Of a stretch of DNA of 64,000 nucleotides, positions 43,477-53,283 are shown in pieces (positions within the stretch are counted from its first letter, which is position 1; every line of letters starts with the position of its first letter). The position numbers and the translations under genes were made by a program. The notes beneath the pieces were generated by a model. The model made no database searches, was not told the DNA's origin, and worked only from the letters and a program-made list of their open reading frames with translations. Where the stretch lies: contig CAYVKL010000005.1 of the NCBI GenBank assembly GCA_964452085.1, positions 62,001-126,000 of the forward strand, given 5' to 3'. Source of the DNA: Methanobacterium sp964452085. Its GTDB lineage: Archaea; Methanobacteriota; Methanobacteria; Methanobacteriales; Methanobacteriaceae.

Positions 43477-44847
43477 TTATTTTGAATTTTTCTTGTTTCC
43501 TCCGGCAAGTGATGCTAAAACTCCCAGGAAACTTAAAATTGCAAATAATGCAAAGGCTATTCTGGTACTGGTTAAAAATTCTGAGTAGTTTTCAGGATTA
43601 ATGGTGGAACTACCCATAAATAGAACCAGAACAACCAGGACAACTCCCATACCTGACATCTGCCCCAGGACTCGCATAGTGGTTACAGTGGTGGATGCCA
43701 CCCCGTAGAGTCGGGATTCCACGCTACTCATTATGGCATTGGTATTGGGTGAAGAGAAGTGGGCAAATCCCAGACCTAAAAAACCCAAACCAATAACAAT
43801 TAGTATCATACTTGAGTCTTCTTGAAGGAATGCGAATAAAGCACATCCTATGGTATTAAGGACCATTCCAAAAGCTGCTACCTTTCGTGGTTGGGTGATA
43901 TCAGATAATTTTCCTGCCAGAGGTGAGAAAATGGTCATCATCACCGGTTGCACTGATAATATTATTCCAGCCCATTGAGGATCAAGCCCCTTAATATATT
44001 GAAGATATAAACTCAGGAGGAATATTATTGGTGCAGCTGAACAGTAACTAATAAAAGCAGCCAGATTATATAAAGTGAAACTCCTGTTGGAAAAAACCTT
44101 AACATCCAGAACCGGACTCTCCATACGAACCTCAACAAAATAAAACATTACCAAGCCCAGTAAACCGCCTGAAATTAGATAGAACCCCCATGTTTCTGGT
44201 AAAATTGATAAACCATACATCAAAATTATAATGGAAACTCCGAAGATTAAAGAACCCACCATATCAAATTTTTCTCCACTGGATTCAGTCCACTCACCTT
44301 TTAGTCGTGTTACAGCCAGGGTGGCTAGAACACCAAGGGGCACATTGAAGAAAAATATACTCCTCCAACCAAAGTATTCAGTTAAAAAACCCCCTAAAAC
44401 AGGTCCAAGGAACAACCCAAGGAATGCTCCCGTGATAGTTATTCCCAAAGCTTTACCACGGTCACTGGCAGGGAAAATTGAAGCAATAATGGCAAATAAG
44501 TTACCAAATATCATGGCACTTCCTGCTCCCTGCAGAACTCTGAATAAAATTAATATTTCTGCAGAAAATGATAAGGTGGCAAAGAATGAGGATAATGTGA
44601 ACAAGATTATTCCATAAGTGAAGATTCGTTTTCTTCCGTAAATATCAGCTATTCTACCAAATGGTACCAGGCATACAGCTAGAGAGAGCAGATATGCAGT
44701 GGGAATCCAGCCAATTAATATGGCGCTGGCCCCAAATTCGCTTGCAATGGACGGTAATGCTATGTTTATGGATGATCCTACAAATGGAGTCAAAAAAGAG
44801 GTTAAAATCGCCACTATTAATGCATAATTTTTATGGGAAATGGACAT
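43477..44847 (-). CDS. MFS efflux transporter, DHA2/EmrB-like
   Basis: About 456 residues with at least 12 and probably 14 hydrophobic spans. Motif A is seen as FGRIADIYGRKRIF after span 2, and the antiporter motif C region as GPVLGGFLTEYFGWRSIFFFNVPLG in span 5, which marks a drug:proton antiporter. It likely exports a hydrophobic compound; the substrate is not predictable. ATG 44847 follows GTAGGTTTC. No regulator is adjacent. It is divergent from msrA. Confidence 0.93.
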   Translation of the reverse strand: MSISHKNYALIVAILTSFLTPFVGSSINIALPSIASEFGASAILIGWIPTAYLLSLAVCLVPFGRIADIYGRKRIFTYGIILFTLSSFFATLSFSAEILILFRVLQGAGSAMIFGNLFAIIASIFPASDRGKALGITITGAFLGLFLGPVLGGFLTEYFGWRSIFFFNVPLGVLATLAVTRLKGEWTESSGEKFDMVGSLIFGVSIIILMYGLSILPETWGFYLISGGLLGLVMFYFVEVRMESPVLDVKVFSNRSFTLYNLAAFISYCSAAPIIFLLSLYLQYIKGLDPQWAGIILSVQPVMMTIFSPLAGKLSDITQPRKVAAFGMVLNTIGCALFAFLQEDSSMILIVIGLGFLGLGFAHFSSPNTNAIMSSVESRLYGVASTTVTTMRVLGQMSGMGVVLVVLVLFMGSSTINPENYSEFLTSTRIAFALFAILSFLGVLASLAGGNKKNSK

Positions 44848-45000
44848 GAAACCTACCAAAAAATTATTTTCCTACTAAAACATAATTATTATAGATATTT
44901 ATATTCCTTAAGTGATAAAAACTATCCAAAAAAATGGAAAAATCCATTAAATACTGTAAAAATTATATTATACTAATTTTAAAAAAAGGAGAACCCGCAT

Positions 45001-45486
45001 ATGAATGAAAATCATTTTAAAAAAGCCACTTTTGGTGCTGGATGTTTTTGGGGAGTTGAAGAAGCCTTCAGGGAACTGGAAGGAGTTATTGATACTCAAG
45101 TAGGATACGCTGGTGGTGATTTTAACCACCCATCTTATCAGGATGTTTGTTCAGGAGTTACCGGTCATGCTGAAGTAGTTGAAATAAAATATGACCCTGA
45201 AATCATATCTTATACAGATCTACTGGATGTTTTCTGGAATATTCATGACCCCACCACTTTAAATAGGCAGGGCCCGGATATTGGTTCTCAGTACCGCTCT
45301 GTAATATTTTTTCATGACGCTAGTCAAGAAAAATTAGCCAGGGAAAGTTATGAAAAACTTGATAAATCAGGACGCTACTCTGGAAAGATTGTAACCGAAA
45401 TCCAACCAGCACCTACCTTTTGGAGAGCTGAAGAATACCATCAGAAGTATATAGCAAAAACTGGCCAAAAAAGTTGTCGTTTCTAA
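45001..45486 (+). CDS. msrA: Peptide methionine-S-sulfoxide reductase
   Basis: 161 residues. The catalytic Cys15 lies in GAGCFWGVEEAF, followed by the typical VGYAGG, YxDVCSGxTGHAEVVEI, VFWNIHDPTTLNRQGPDIGSQYRS and the C-terminal EEYHQKYIAKTG. A single resolving Cys (KSCRF) sits near the end. It repairs oxidised Met in proteins, a use for a strict anaerobe meeting oxygen. ATG 45001 follows GGAGAACCCGCAT. Confidence 0.97.
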   Translation: MNENHFKKATFGAGCFWGVEEAFRELEGVIDTQVGYAGGDFNHPSYQDVCSGVTGHAEVVEIKYDPEIISYTDLLDVFWNIHDPTTLNRQGPDIGSQYRSVIFFHDASQEKLARESYEKLDKSGRYSGKIVTEIQPAPTFWRAEEYHQKYIAKTGQKSCRF

Positions 45487-45598
45487 AATTTGTAACCCAC
45501 AATTTGCTTCAATTGGGGATTTACTAGATTTATCCTTTGAAAAGTAATTATCCAATTATAAACTAAATTCAAGGTATTTATCAGTTCTACCTATTTGA

Positions 45599-46339
45599 TT
45601 ATAAACCTAATAATTTCATGAGGTTTTTAAGATTATTCTCCCCGTAAATAAATCGAGGTGGGATACTACGCTGTATGGAACCTTTTATTCCAATTGATTC
45701 TTCAATTTGGGGTGAAACTGCATGATAGGTTCTACCAATTTTATTCAACTTCTTTTGACTAATTAAAATAGCTTTTCCCAATAAATCACTTTTATCAGGG
45801 TCTCCCACCACCAGAGCCATGTTACTGACATCAAAACGTTTAGGATGTGAATTATTTGGAAATTCATTATTGATCCTATCAATAAGTATTCCATCACTTT
45901 CATGGGCATGGGCTAGATCAATTATTTCTCTTATAGTAAAATAACCAATAATATAAAGCGCTTCAGAGTATTCATTTATTATAGATTCCTTATCAGCACT
46001 ATACGGAGTTAAACCTGCGTAAAATACTAAAATATCACCATTATTGAGTTTTCTGAGGTAATTTCCTTTCCTACCTTCATCACCATAAGTAAATGTAATA
46101 AAATCAGGATCCATGTGTACTCTGCGACTAGCTACTTTTTTTGGAAGATAATAAGAAAGTAAACATCCTTTAAAACCCATTATATCCTGGAATGTGCGGG
46201 TTTCTTTTGATTGGTTATCTTTTTCAGATAATGGAATGTATTCAAAGCTCCCATCCGGAAATATAGGGGACAAAACTCCATCACTGGATTTATCAATTCC
46301 CACTCTCAGTAACATTGCTTTTCTGTCTTCTTTTTCCAT
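45599..46339 (-). CDS. Nmad3-like protein (nucleotide-modification-associated domain)
   Basis: 246 residues. The N-terminal MLLRVGIDKSSDGVLSPIFPDGSFEYIPLSE matches, by pattern, the start of Nmad3 domain proteins (RxGxD...GxxPSPIxPDG...xPLP), a family found near genes for modified DNA bases. The middle has FTYGDEGRKGNYLRKLNNGDILVFYAGL and the C-terminus an AxxISxKLNxIGRTYHAVS stretch. The function is not established, and I see no modification or restriction genes nearby. The family assignment is by memory of the motif and is tentative. ATG 46339 follows GAGGGAACTT. Confidence 0.65.
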   Translation of the reverse strand: MEKEDRKAMLLRVGIDKSSDGVLSPIFPDGSFEYIPLSEKDNQSKETRTFQDIMGFKGCLLSYYLPKKVASRRVHMDPDFITFTYGDEGRKGNYLRKLNNGDILVFYAGLTPYSADKESIINEYSEALYIIGYFTIREIIDLAHAHESDGILIDRINNEFPNNSHPKRFDVSNMALVVGDPDKSDLLGKAILISQKKLNKIGRTYHAVSPQIEESIGIKGSIQRSIPPRFIYGENNLKNLMKLLGL

Positions 46340-46488
46340 AAGTTCCCTCTAATAAAACAAAACAATTAATATTAACATATAGATCATAAAAATTTATTAT
46401 TAAGAGATTTTATAATTAAAGTGTAGATGATACTCTTAAATGTTTCTTAAAGGCCCCCTAAGATTTAGTCTTATGTTAGGTTTTTAAA

Positions 46489-46902
46489 ATGGAAAAAATC
46501 CTGAAATTCTTCAAAAACGATCGTTTCGCTGCAAGAAGTAACATTAAAGTAGTGAATATCGCCCCTGGGAAAGCCACTGCCACAATGGAAGTGGAGGATA
46601 TGCACCTCAATGGAATTGGAACTGTTCATGGGGGAGCTTTATTCACCTTAGCTGATTTCACCTTTGCTCTAGCAGCCAATTCTCATGGAAATGTCACCGT
46701 GGCCATAAATGCCAATATATCTTATTTAAAAGCTGTTAAAAATGGAGTTTTAACTGCAAGTGCCCGTGAGTTATCCAGCGGAGGTAGAATTGCCAGTTAC
46801 ACTGTAGATATTTTTGATGAATCAAATGATTTAGTTGCCGTGTTTCAAGGAATGGCTTACCGGAAAAGGGAAAAAATTAGTGAGTTAATGGAAGAAATAT
46901 GA
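46489..46902 (+). CDS. PaaI-family hotdog thioesterase
   Basis: 137 residues with one hotdog fold. NGIGTVHGGALFTLADFTFALAANS carries the conserved HGG and the acidic residue of the long helix. It probably hydrolyses an acyl-CoA; in methanogens the substrate may be a phenylacetyl- or indole-acetyl-type CoA thioester, but this is not visible from sequence. ATG 46489 follows TAGGTTTTTAAA. It is 55 bp upstream of the ferritin-like gene. Confidence 0.9.
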   Translation: MEKILKFFKNDRFAARSNIKVVNIAPGKATATMEVEDMHLNGIGTVHGGALFTLADFTFALAANSHGNVTVAINANISYLKAVKNGVLTASARELSSGGRIASYTVDIFDESNDLVAVFQGMAYRKREKISELMEEI

Positions 46903-46957
46903 ATATTTATGGATTTAATTTTAATAAACATCATTGGTGTTTATCTGGAGGTTTCAA

Positions 46958-47371
46958 ATGGACAAAAAAGACATAATCGCTATGTTAAATGCGGACTTTG
47001 TGAGAGAACTGGAAGCAACCATGGTCTATACACAGAATTCATTCTTAATGGAAGAATGCGATCCCAGTAGGGTGACCGAGGCCATATCTGTGGACGAAAT
47101 GAGACATATGTGGTGGTTGGCAGATCTTATAACCAAAAGAGGGGGTAAACCAACCATGGAACATAAAGAACTTGATTTCGGAGGAGAAAATCTTGAAGAT
47201 ATGCTCCAGCGGCAGATCCAGATAGAATCTGAAGGTATAGATATTTACACTCAACAGATTGAAACTATTGATGATGAGGAAGTGGTTGGAGTATTAAAAC
47301 ATATTCGAGATGAGGAAAGGCGTCACCGGAAGGAGTTCCGTGAACGTCTGGAGAACTTGAAAGCTGATTAA
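46958..47371 (+). CDS. Ferritin-like di-iron protein
   Basis: About 137 residues, a four-helix bundle with ligands in order: Glu in RELEATMVY, ExxH in DEMRHMWW, Glu in QIESEGIDIYTQ, and ExxRH in RDEERRHRKEF. It resembles the bacterioferritin/DPS-like and rubrerythrin-like ferritin-fold proteins of methanogens; iron storage or peroxide removal is likely. No rubredoxin domain is present. ATG 46958 follows CTGGAGGTTTCAA, a strong site; the frame extends upstream but without better signals. Confidence 0.9.
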   Translation: MDKKDIIAMLNADFVRELEATMVYTQNSFLMEECDPSRVTEAISVDEMRHMWWLADLITKRGGKPTMEHKELDFGGENLEDMLQRQIQIESEGIDIYTQQIETIDDEEVVGVLKHIRDEERRHRKEFRERLENLKAD

Positions 47372-47379
47372 TATCGGTT

Positions 47380-47751
47380 GTGAGAAGTGTGGAATTAACT
47401 AAAATAGAGATAGAAAAACTTCAAGAGAAGTTAATAATTGTTTATCGATTCATTTCTCAGGAAAAAAAGTTTAAAAAATTTTATTACGAAGGTATAGAGG
47501 TTAAAGATAAATTTAATGATGACAATGGTTTTTTAAAGAAATTAATGGAATTAGATGATTCTGAAGAACTTTTAAAGAGTTGTATAATTGAATTGGAGGA
47601 TATGAAATCAGGTTCTGAATCAATGACTCCTGTAGGTTTTCAGGAATTCATGATGGAACAGGATTGGAATGAGCTTTATAAAAAAAATGGTATGAAAACC
47701 CTGGAAGATGTGGGAAAACTTGATTTGGAAATGTTAATAGAACTCTTATAG
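47380..47751 (+). CDS. Conserved helical protein of unknown function
   Basis: 123 residues, highly charged and mostly helical (IEIEKLQEKLIIVYRFISQEKKFKKFYYEG...). No family is recognised. It starts with GTG 47380, eight bases after the ferritin-like gene's stop, so it is probably cotranscribed and may serve it; a second GTG at 47389 (ELTKIEIEK) is an alternative start. Confidence 0.6.
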   Translation: MRSVELTKIEIEKLQEKLIIVYRFISQEKKFKKFYYEGIEVKDKFNDDNGFLKKLMELDDSEELLKSCIIELEDMKSGSESMTPVGFQEFMMEQDWNELYKKNGMKTLEDVGKLDLEMLIELL

Positions 47752-47897
47752 AACATAAAACAAGCCAACCATTTATTAACTTCTAATTTTTAGTTTAAAT
47801 TGGAAAAAAATAATAAAACGAGGATTGTTTAAAAAAACCGATTCCAATAAAGAAGGATAAATTCTTACCAATCCTCACCTTATTTTAATATTTTAAC

Positions 47898-48581
47898 CTA
47901 ATCTTCTTCCTTTATTTTCCCGTCAAGTACGGTTACTATTCTGTCAGCCTGTGCACCGACGTCTGGTTCATGGGTAACCATTACCAGTGTAACATTTTCT
48001 TTTTCATGAATATCTTTAAGGAGATCTAAAATCATCTGGGTGGTCTTGGAATCCAGGGCTCCAGTTGGTTCATCTGCCAGTATTATGGAAGGGTGATTAA
48101 CCAGTGCCCGGGCAATGGCAACTCTTTGTCTTTCTCCACCAGATAATTTGGTGGGGTTCTGTTTGACTTTTTCTGATAAATCAGCAAAGTTCATCAGCTC
48201 TAAAAGTTCCATTGCTCGCGTATCCATGTCTTTGGAGGATATTTTTTTCCGGAGCATGGGTATTTCCACATTTTCCAGTACACTGAGGTTGGGTATCAAG
48301 TTATGTAACTGGAAAACAAATCCGATTTTATCTGATCGATATGAATCCAGATCCTTAGTTTTCATCAGGTCTATTCCTGCAACATAAATGGATCCTTCAT
48401 CTGCCCTATCAAATGCCCCAATCATGTTGAGGAGTGTTGATTTACCAGAACCAGAGGGGCCCATAATTGATACGAATTCGCCTTCTTTAATATCTAGGTT
48501 AACTCCATCCAGGGCCTTGGTTCTGCCATTATCATAACTCTTTTTAAGCCCACGGATTTCGATAATATTCCCATTATTCAT
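47898..48581 (-). CDS. MacB/LolD-type ABC transporter ATP-binding protein
   Basis: About 227 residues. Walker A GPSGSGKST (residues 41-49), Q loop FVFQLHNLIP, signature LSGGERQRVAIARAL, Walker B SIILADEPTGALD, and H loop VTHEPD. This subfamily works with FtsX/MacB-fold permeases as mechanotransmission or lipoprotein/peptide exporters. ATG 48581 overlaps the end of the permease gene by eight bases and uses the GGAGG within it, so translation is coupled. After its stop, an 8-bp inverted repeat (47820-47827 with 47869-47876) may help terminate. Confidence 0.95.
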   Translation of the reverse strand: MNNGNIIEIRGLKKSYDNGRTKALDGVNLDIKEGEFVSIMGPSGSGKSTLLNMIGAFDRADEGSIYVAGIDLMKTKDLDSYRSDKIGFVFQLHNLIPNLSVLENVEIPMLRKKISSKDMDTRAMELLELMNFADLSEKVKQNPTKLSGGERQRVAIARALVNHPSIILADEPTGALDSKTTQMILDLLKDIHEKENVTLVMVTHEPDVGAQADRIVTVLDGKIKEED

Positions 48582-49701
48582 ATCGCAACGCCTCCGTTGG
48601 TGGTAATCGTGACGCCCGGTATGCGGGGTATACACCACCAAGTATGCCTACAATTAAGGCTATGGCAAAAGCTCTTAAAACTATATTCCATGTGAACACT
48701 GGTTTGAGGAAAGATCCGGTAGTTGAGAAAAAGGCTAATAGACCTTCAGAACCTATTACACCCAGTAGGATACCCACTACTGCTGCTACTAAGGTTAATA
48801 TGATGGATTCTCCAAGTATCATTATTAAGATATCTTTGCTACTCCATCCTACTGCCTTTAGAACACCAATTTCTCGTGTTCTCTCATATACGGACATTAT
48901 CATCACATTTACAATTCCTATTCCACCGATTATGATTGCTAAGACTGATATGGCTGCTGAAGCAGTTTTAATACTTCCAGTGGTTTTACTCATTAGTTCA
49001 TTGGTTTGTGATTGGGTGGTGGTGGTTAACTGATTAGGATATGCATTGGTTATTGAACTAGCTACATTGGTGACATTTGCATTGTCACTGATTTTAACAT
49101 CTACTAAAGTAATTTTACCGTTGGTATTGGTTAAATTTTGCAGAGTAGACATGGAAACAAAAGCTATGCTATCGGTTACCATGTTACCTGTTTGATAAAT
49201 ACCCACAACAGTAAATTCTTTACCGAAAAGAGTCATGGTACTCCCTACACTCTTGTTTAACACTGGTGCTATTTGTTTTCCCAGGATGACTTGATTTGAG
49301 CCTTCAACATACATCGAGCCGTTGGTGATGCTAATGCCTTCCAGGTTAGTTTGATTGCTATTCATACCACTAACAAGAAGACCACTTACCGTACCTGCAG
49401 CAGGCGTGATTGCTCTGAGTTCTCCTGCTGTTGCATTAACTCCACTAATACTTTGAAGATCAGTGACATAACTTTCACTAAGCGTTCCACCTGTTGCAGA
49501 AAGGGCGTTTGAACCTTCTGCTGTTACCATTATTTCAGCTGCCCCATTATTTTGGGTTGTTTGACTAGAAGCTGTAAGACCATCCGTGATCATCCCTAAA
49601 GCCACTATGGTTGCTATTCCAATTGAAATCCCCAAAATTGCAAGAGCTGCCCGGGTTCTATTTCTGAATGGATTTTTCAATATCAATGAGAAATAAGACA
49701 A
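48574..49701 (-). CDS. MacB/FtsX-type ABC transporter permease
   Basis: 375 residues with the four-span MacB layout: first span (about 15-40, AALAILGISIGIATIVAL), a large extracellular domain of about 210 residues rich in Ser/Thr/Asn (MacB_PCD), then three spans in the C-terminal FtsX domain (about 250-372; SVYERTREIGVLKAVGWSSKDI is the coupling helix). Partner of the downstream ATPase. There is no MacA-like periplasmic adaptor gene, as expected in a cell without an outer membrane. Possible roles are export of a peptide or wall component; the cargo is unknown. Confidence 0.94.
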   Translation of the reverse strand: MSYFSLILKNPFRNRTRAALAILGISIGIATIVALGMITDGLTASSQTTQNNGAAEIMVTAEGSNALSATGGTLSESYVTDLQSISGVNATAGELRAITPAAGTVSGLLVSGMNSNQTNLEGISITNGSMYVEGSNQVILGKQIAPVLNKSVGSTMTLFGKEFTVVGIYQTGNMVTDSIAFVSMSTLQNLTNTNGKITLVDVKISDNANVTNVASSITNAYPNQLTTTTQSQTNELMSKTTGSIKTASAAISVLAIIIGGIGIVNVMIMSVYERTREIGVLKAVGWSSKDILIMILGESIILTLVAAVVGILLGVIGSEGLLAFFSTTGSFLKPVFTWNIVLRAFAIALIVGILGGVYPAYRASRLPPTEALRYE

Positions 49702-49898
49702 TTTAATCCCCCTATTTTTTTATATTAATACTAATTAAGTGATTAATTTCTAATTTACTAAATCAAGGATTTATATTTTTATATTTTTTTTTAAGATTTG
49801 AAAAATAATAATTATTAAATAAAAAAAACCCAAATAATGTAATTAAAAATCACCTATTAATTCTAAGAATCTATTAATTCTAAGATTAAAATTAATCT

Positions 49899-50540
49899 TT
49901 AAAATTCGGTATTAATCCTTATCACCCTTTTTGGGGTTACAATAATGTTAATCTTCTCATCATGATCTTCAATGGGAATCTGATTTCTTATCTGCAGTGG
50001 ATGAACTGGGCTGCAGATGGGCGTGTCAACCCCAATAGCACCCCCCTTAATTAATTGTGATATTTCCCGGTCTGCAAATCCCCCTCCCTTTCCAAGCCGG
50101 TTCCCCTGAATATCTACTCCAAGAGAACCCTCAACCACCAGGTCAATTTTTGGAAATTTGTTTAATTTTTCTCCTAACTCGAAAGCCCCTTCAATGGTTG
50201 ATGCTAATCTTTCTCTCCTTGAAACTTTTTCTGGCTTGATATAAAGATAACCTTCCTTTATTTTGGGAGTTGCCATTATAAGGACTTTCCCATCTAGAAG
50301 TGCATTTTCACGTACTTCCCTTAAAGCAGAATCTGGGCTGGAGAAGATGGTTTTTGAATTCTGCCATTCATATGTATTTCTTAATTGTAGAGCAGCCTTA
50401 GAAGCCCCCTTGAAGTTGGGAATTCTCCCAAAACACGATTTGGATGTTCGGATGAGATCATTATCCTCTAGATCACTCCATATTTTCTCTCTAAGTTTCT
50501 GCTTATCCTCAACTGTCATTGCATTTAATTTATGACTCAT
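49899..50540 (-). CDS. 5-formyltetrahydrofolate cyclo-ligase family protein
   Basis: 213 residues. N-terminal KQKLREKIWSDLEDNDLIRTSKSCFGRIPNFKGA, then VLIMATPKIKEGYLYI, and the glycine-rich LGKGGGFADREISQL, the signature of the MTHFS/5-FCL family. In methanogens, which use tetrahydromethanopterin, the exact substrate is uncertain; a 5-formyl-pterin is the natural guess. ATG 50540 has no strong ribosome binding site. It is divergent from the mevalonate genes. Confidence 0.88.
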   Translation of the reverse strand: MSHKLNAMTVEDKQKLREKIWSDLEDNDLIRTSKSCFGRIPNFKGASKAALQLRNTYEWQNSKTIFSSPDSALREVRENALLDGKVLIMATPKIKEGYLYIKPEKVSRRERLASTIEGAFELGEKLNKFPKIDLVVEGSLGVDIQGNRLGKGGGFADREISQLIKGGAIGVDTPICSPVHPLQIRNQIPIEDHDEKINIIVTPKRVIRINTEF

Positions 50541-50791
50541 AACTAATAAATAATAAAAAGAAACAAGTTCTCTTTAAAAAGCTGCCATCTCCTCCCACCA
50601 CATACATAAGTATATAAACTGGTTTTTGCCTATAATTTATTAATTATATTTTTTTTATATACAGAAGGATTGTAAGGAAATACTAAGGTATAAACTGATT
50701 AAAGTAATGGTAAAATCTGTATATGGCTTAAAATAAAATAATTAACCTAATACAAAAATCAAAATAATATTTTAAACGGTTGTGATTTAAC

Positions 50792-51847
<1,056 letters not shown>

Positions 51848-51887
51848 ATCTTAAAAATAATCATCTAAATGAATGGAGGAATGTAAA

Positions 51888-53039
51888 TTGAGAGATGTTG
51901 CAATTATTGGAGTCTCACAAACCAAATTTGGTGAATTGTGGGACATATCATTTCGGGATCTGATTACTGAGGCAGGACTTAAAGCTGTTGCTGATGCCAA
52001 TATTGAAGGCGCAGACTTAGAAGCCATGTTCGTGGGAAACATGACTGCGGGCCTATTTGTTCAGCAGGAGCACATCGCTTCACTCATAGCAGACCATGCT
52101 GGCCTAACACCCATGCCCTGTTCCAGAGTTGAAGCAGCCTGTGCATCAGGCGGTTTAGCCCTTAGAAGTGGAATAATGGCTGTGGCCTCTGGTTATCATG
52201 ATATTGTAATCTCTGCAGGGGTGGAAAAGATGACTGATGTGGTAGATCCTACACCAGCCATTGCTACAGCTTCTGACCAGGAATGGGAAGCTCAACAGGG
52301 AGTAACTTTCCCTTCACTTTATGCTATGATTGCTAAAAGGCACATGCACCAGTACGGCACCACCAGAGAGCAATTAGCCATGTTCAGCGTGATTAACCAT
52401 AAAAATGGAGCTTTAAACCCATTGGCTCAGTACCCTATGGAAATTACTGTGGATCAGGTTTTAAATTCCAGTATGGTGGCTGACCCACTACGACTATTGG
52501 ACTGTTCTCCAGTTACAGATGGTGCAGCAGCAGTCATACTTTGCCCTGCTGAGGATGCACGTAAATACACTGACACCCCCGTATACGTAAAAGCTTCAGG
52601 CCAGGCTTCTGGAACTATTGCTCTCCATGATCGACGGGACATAACCACAATAGACTCCACAGTTCACGCTGCCAGAAAAGCCTATGATATGGCAGGATTG
52701 CAACCTAAGGATATTCAGGCAGTGGAAGTACACGATTGTTTCAGTATAAACGGTCTTTTAGCCATTGAAGATCTGGGTTTCGTGGAGAAAGGACAGGCAG
52801 GACCGGCAGTGGAAGAAGGAATAACCCAACTAGGTGGAAAAATACCAGTTAACCCATCTGGTGGACTCAAAGCACGTGGACACCCTCTAGGAGCCACTGG
52901 AATAGCCCAAGCAGCTGAAATGGTCTGGCAACTCCGTGGAGATGCAGGTAAAAGACAAGTTGAAGGCATAGAAATTGGTATGACCCATAACATTGGTGGT
53001 ACAGGTGGTACTGCTGCCGTGCATATCTTTGGGCGTTAA
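51888..53039 (+). CDS. Acetyl-CoA C-acetyltransferase (SCP2-type thiolase)
   Basis: About 383 residues. The nucleophile Cys85 is in RVEAACASGGLAL, and the C-terminal NPSGGLKARGHPLGATGIAQ holds the catalytic His. The second Cys typical of bacterial thiolases is absent; GGTGGTAAVHIF ends the protein, as in archaeal thiolases that channel acetoacetyl-CoA straight to HMG-CoA synthase. Start: TTG 51888 with GGAGG eight bases upstream; ATG 51873 lies inside the ribosome binding site. No DUF35 gene follows; the next feature is a terminator. Confidence 0.95.
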   Translation: MRDVAIIGVSQTKFGELWDISFRDLITEAGLKAVADANIEGADLEAMFVGNMTAGLFVQQEHIASLIADHAGLTPMPCSRVEAACASGGLALRSGIMAVASGYHDIVISAGVEKMTDVVDPTPAIATASDQEWEAQQGVTFPSLYAMIAKRHMHQYGTTREQLAMFSVINHKNGALNPLAQYPMEITVDQVLNSSMVADPLRLLDCSPVTDGAAAVILCPAEDARKYTDTPVYVKASGQASGTIALHDRRDITTIDSTVHAARKAYDMAGLQPKDIQAVEVHDCFSINGLLAIEDLGFVEKGQAGPAVEEGITQLGGKIPVNPSGGLKARGHPLGATGIAQAAEMVWQLRGDAGKRQVEGIEIGMTHNIGGTGGTAAVHIFGR

Positions 53040-53084
53040 TAGACAGAGAATGTAGGTCAGACCAAATTAAAATAAGAAATCGTT

Positions 53085-53120
53085 GAGGAATAACTATCAT
53101 TCCTCCATTTTATTTTATTT
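53085..53120 (+). terminator. Hairpin terminator of the mevalonate operon
   Basis: GAGGAAT (53085-53091) and ATTCCTC (53099-53105) form a 7-bp stem with a 7-base loop, followed by CATTTTATTTTATTTTT. It lies 46 bp after the thiolase stop. Confidence 0.7.
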
Positions 53121-53240
53121 TTATGATTCATCTAGAATCATATCTATTTTTAAGCTAATTTTAAGAACATTAACTACATCTTTAATTCTATTTTAAGATT
53201 GATATCAATAAATCAATCATTATATATTCTTCCATTAATT

Positions 53241-53283
53241 AAAAAAAAAACGAAGTAGAAAAAAGGAATTAATCCCTTTTTCT
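53241..53283 (-). terminator. Terminator of the giant adhesin gene
   Basis: Read on the minus strand, AGAAAAAGG pairs with CCTTTTTTCT across a short AT loop, overlapping the adhesin stop codon, and is followed within a few bases by a run of ten T (53241-53250 on the plus strand as A). Confidence 0.6.
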
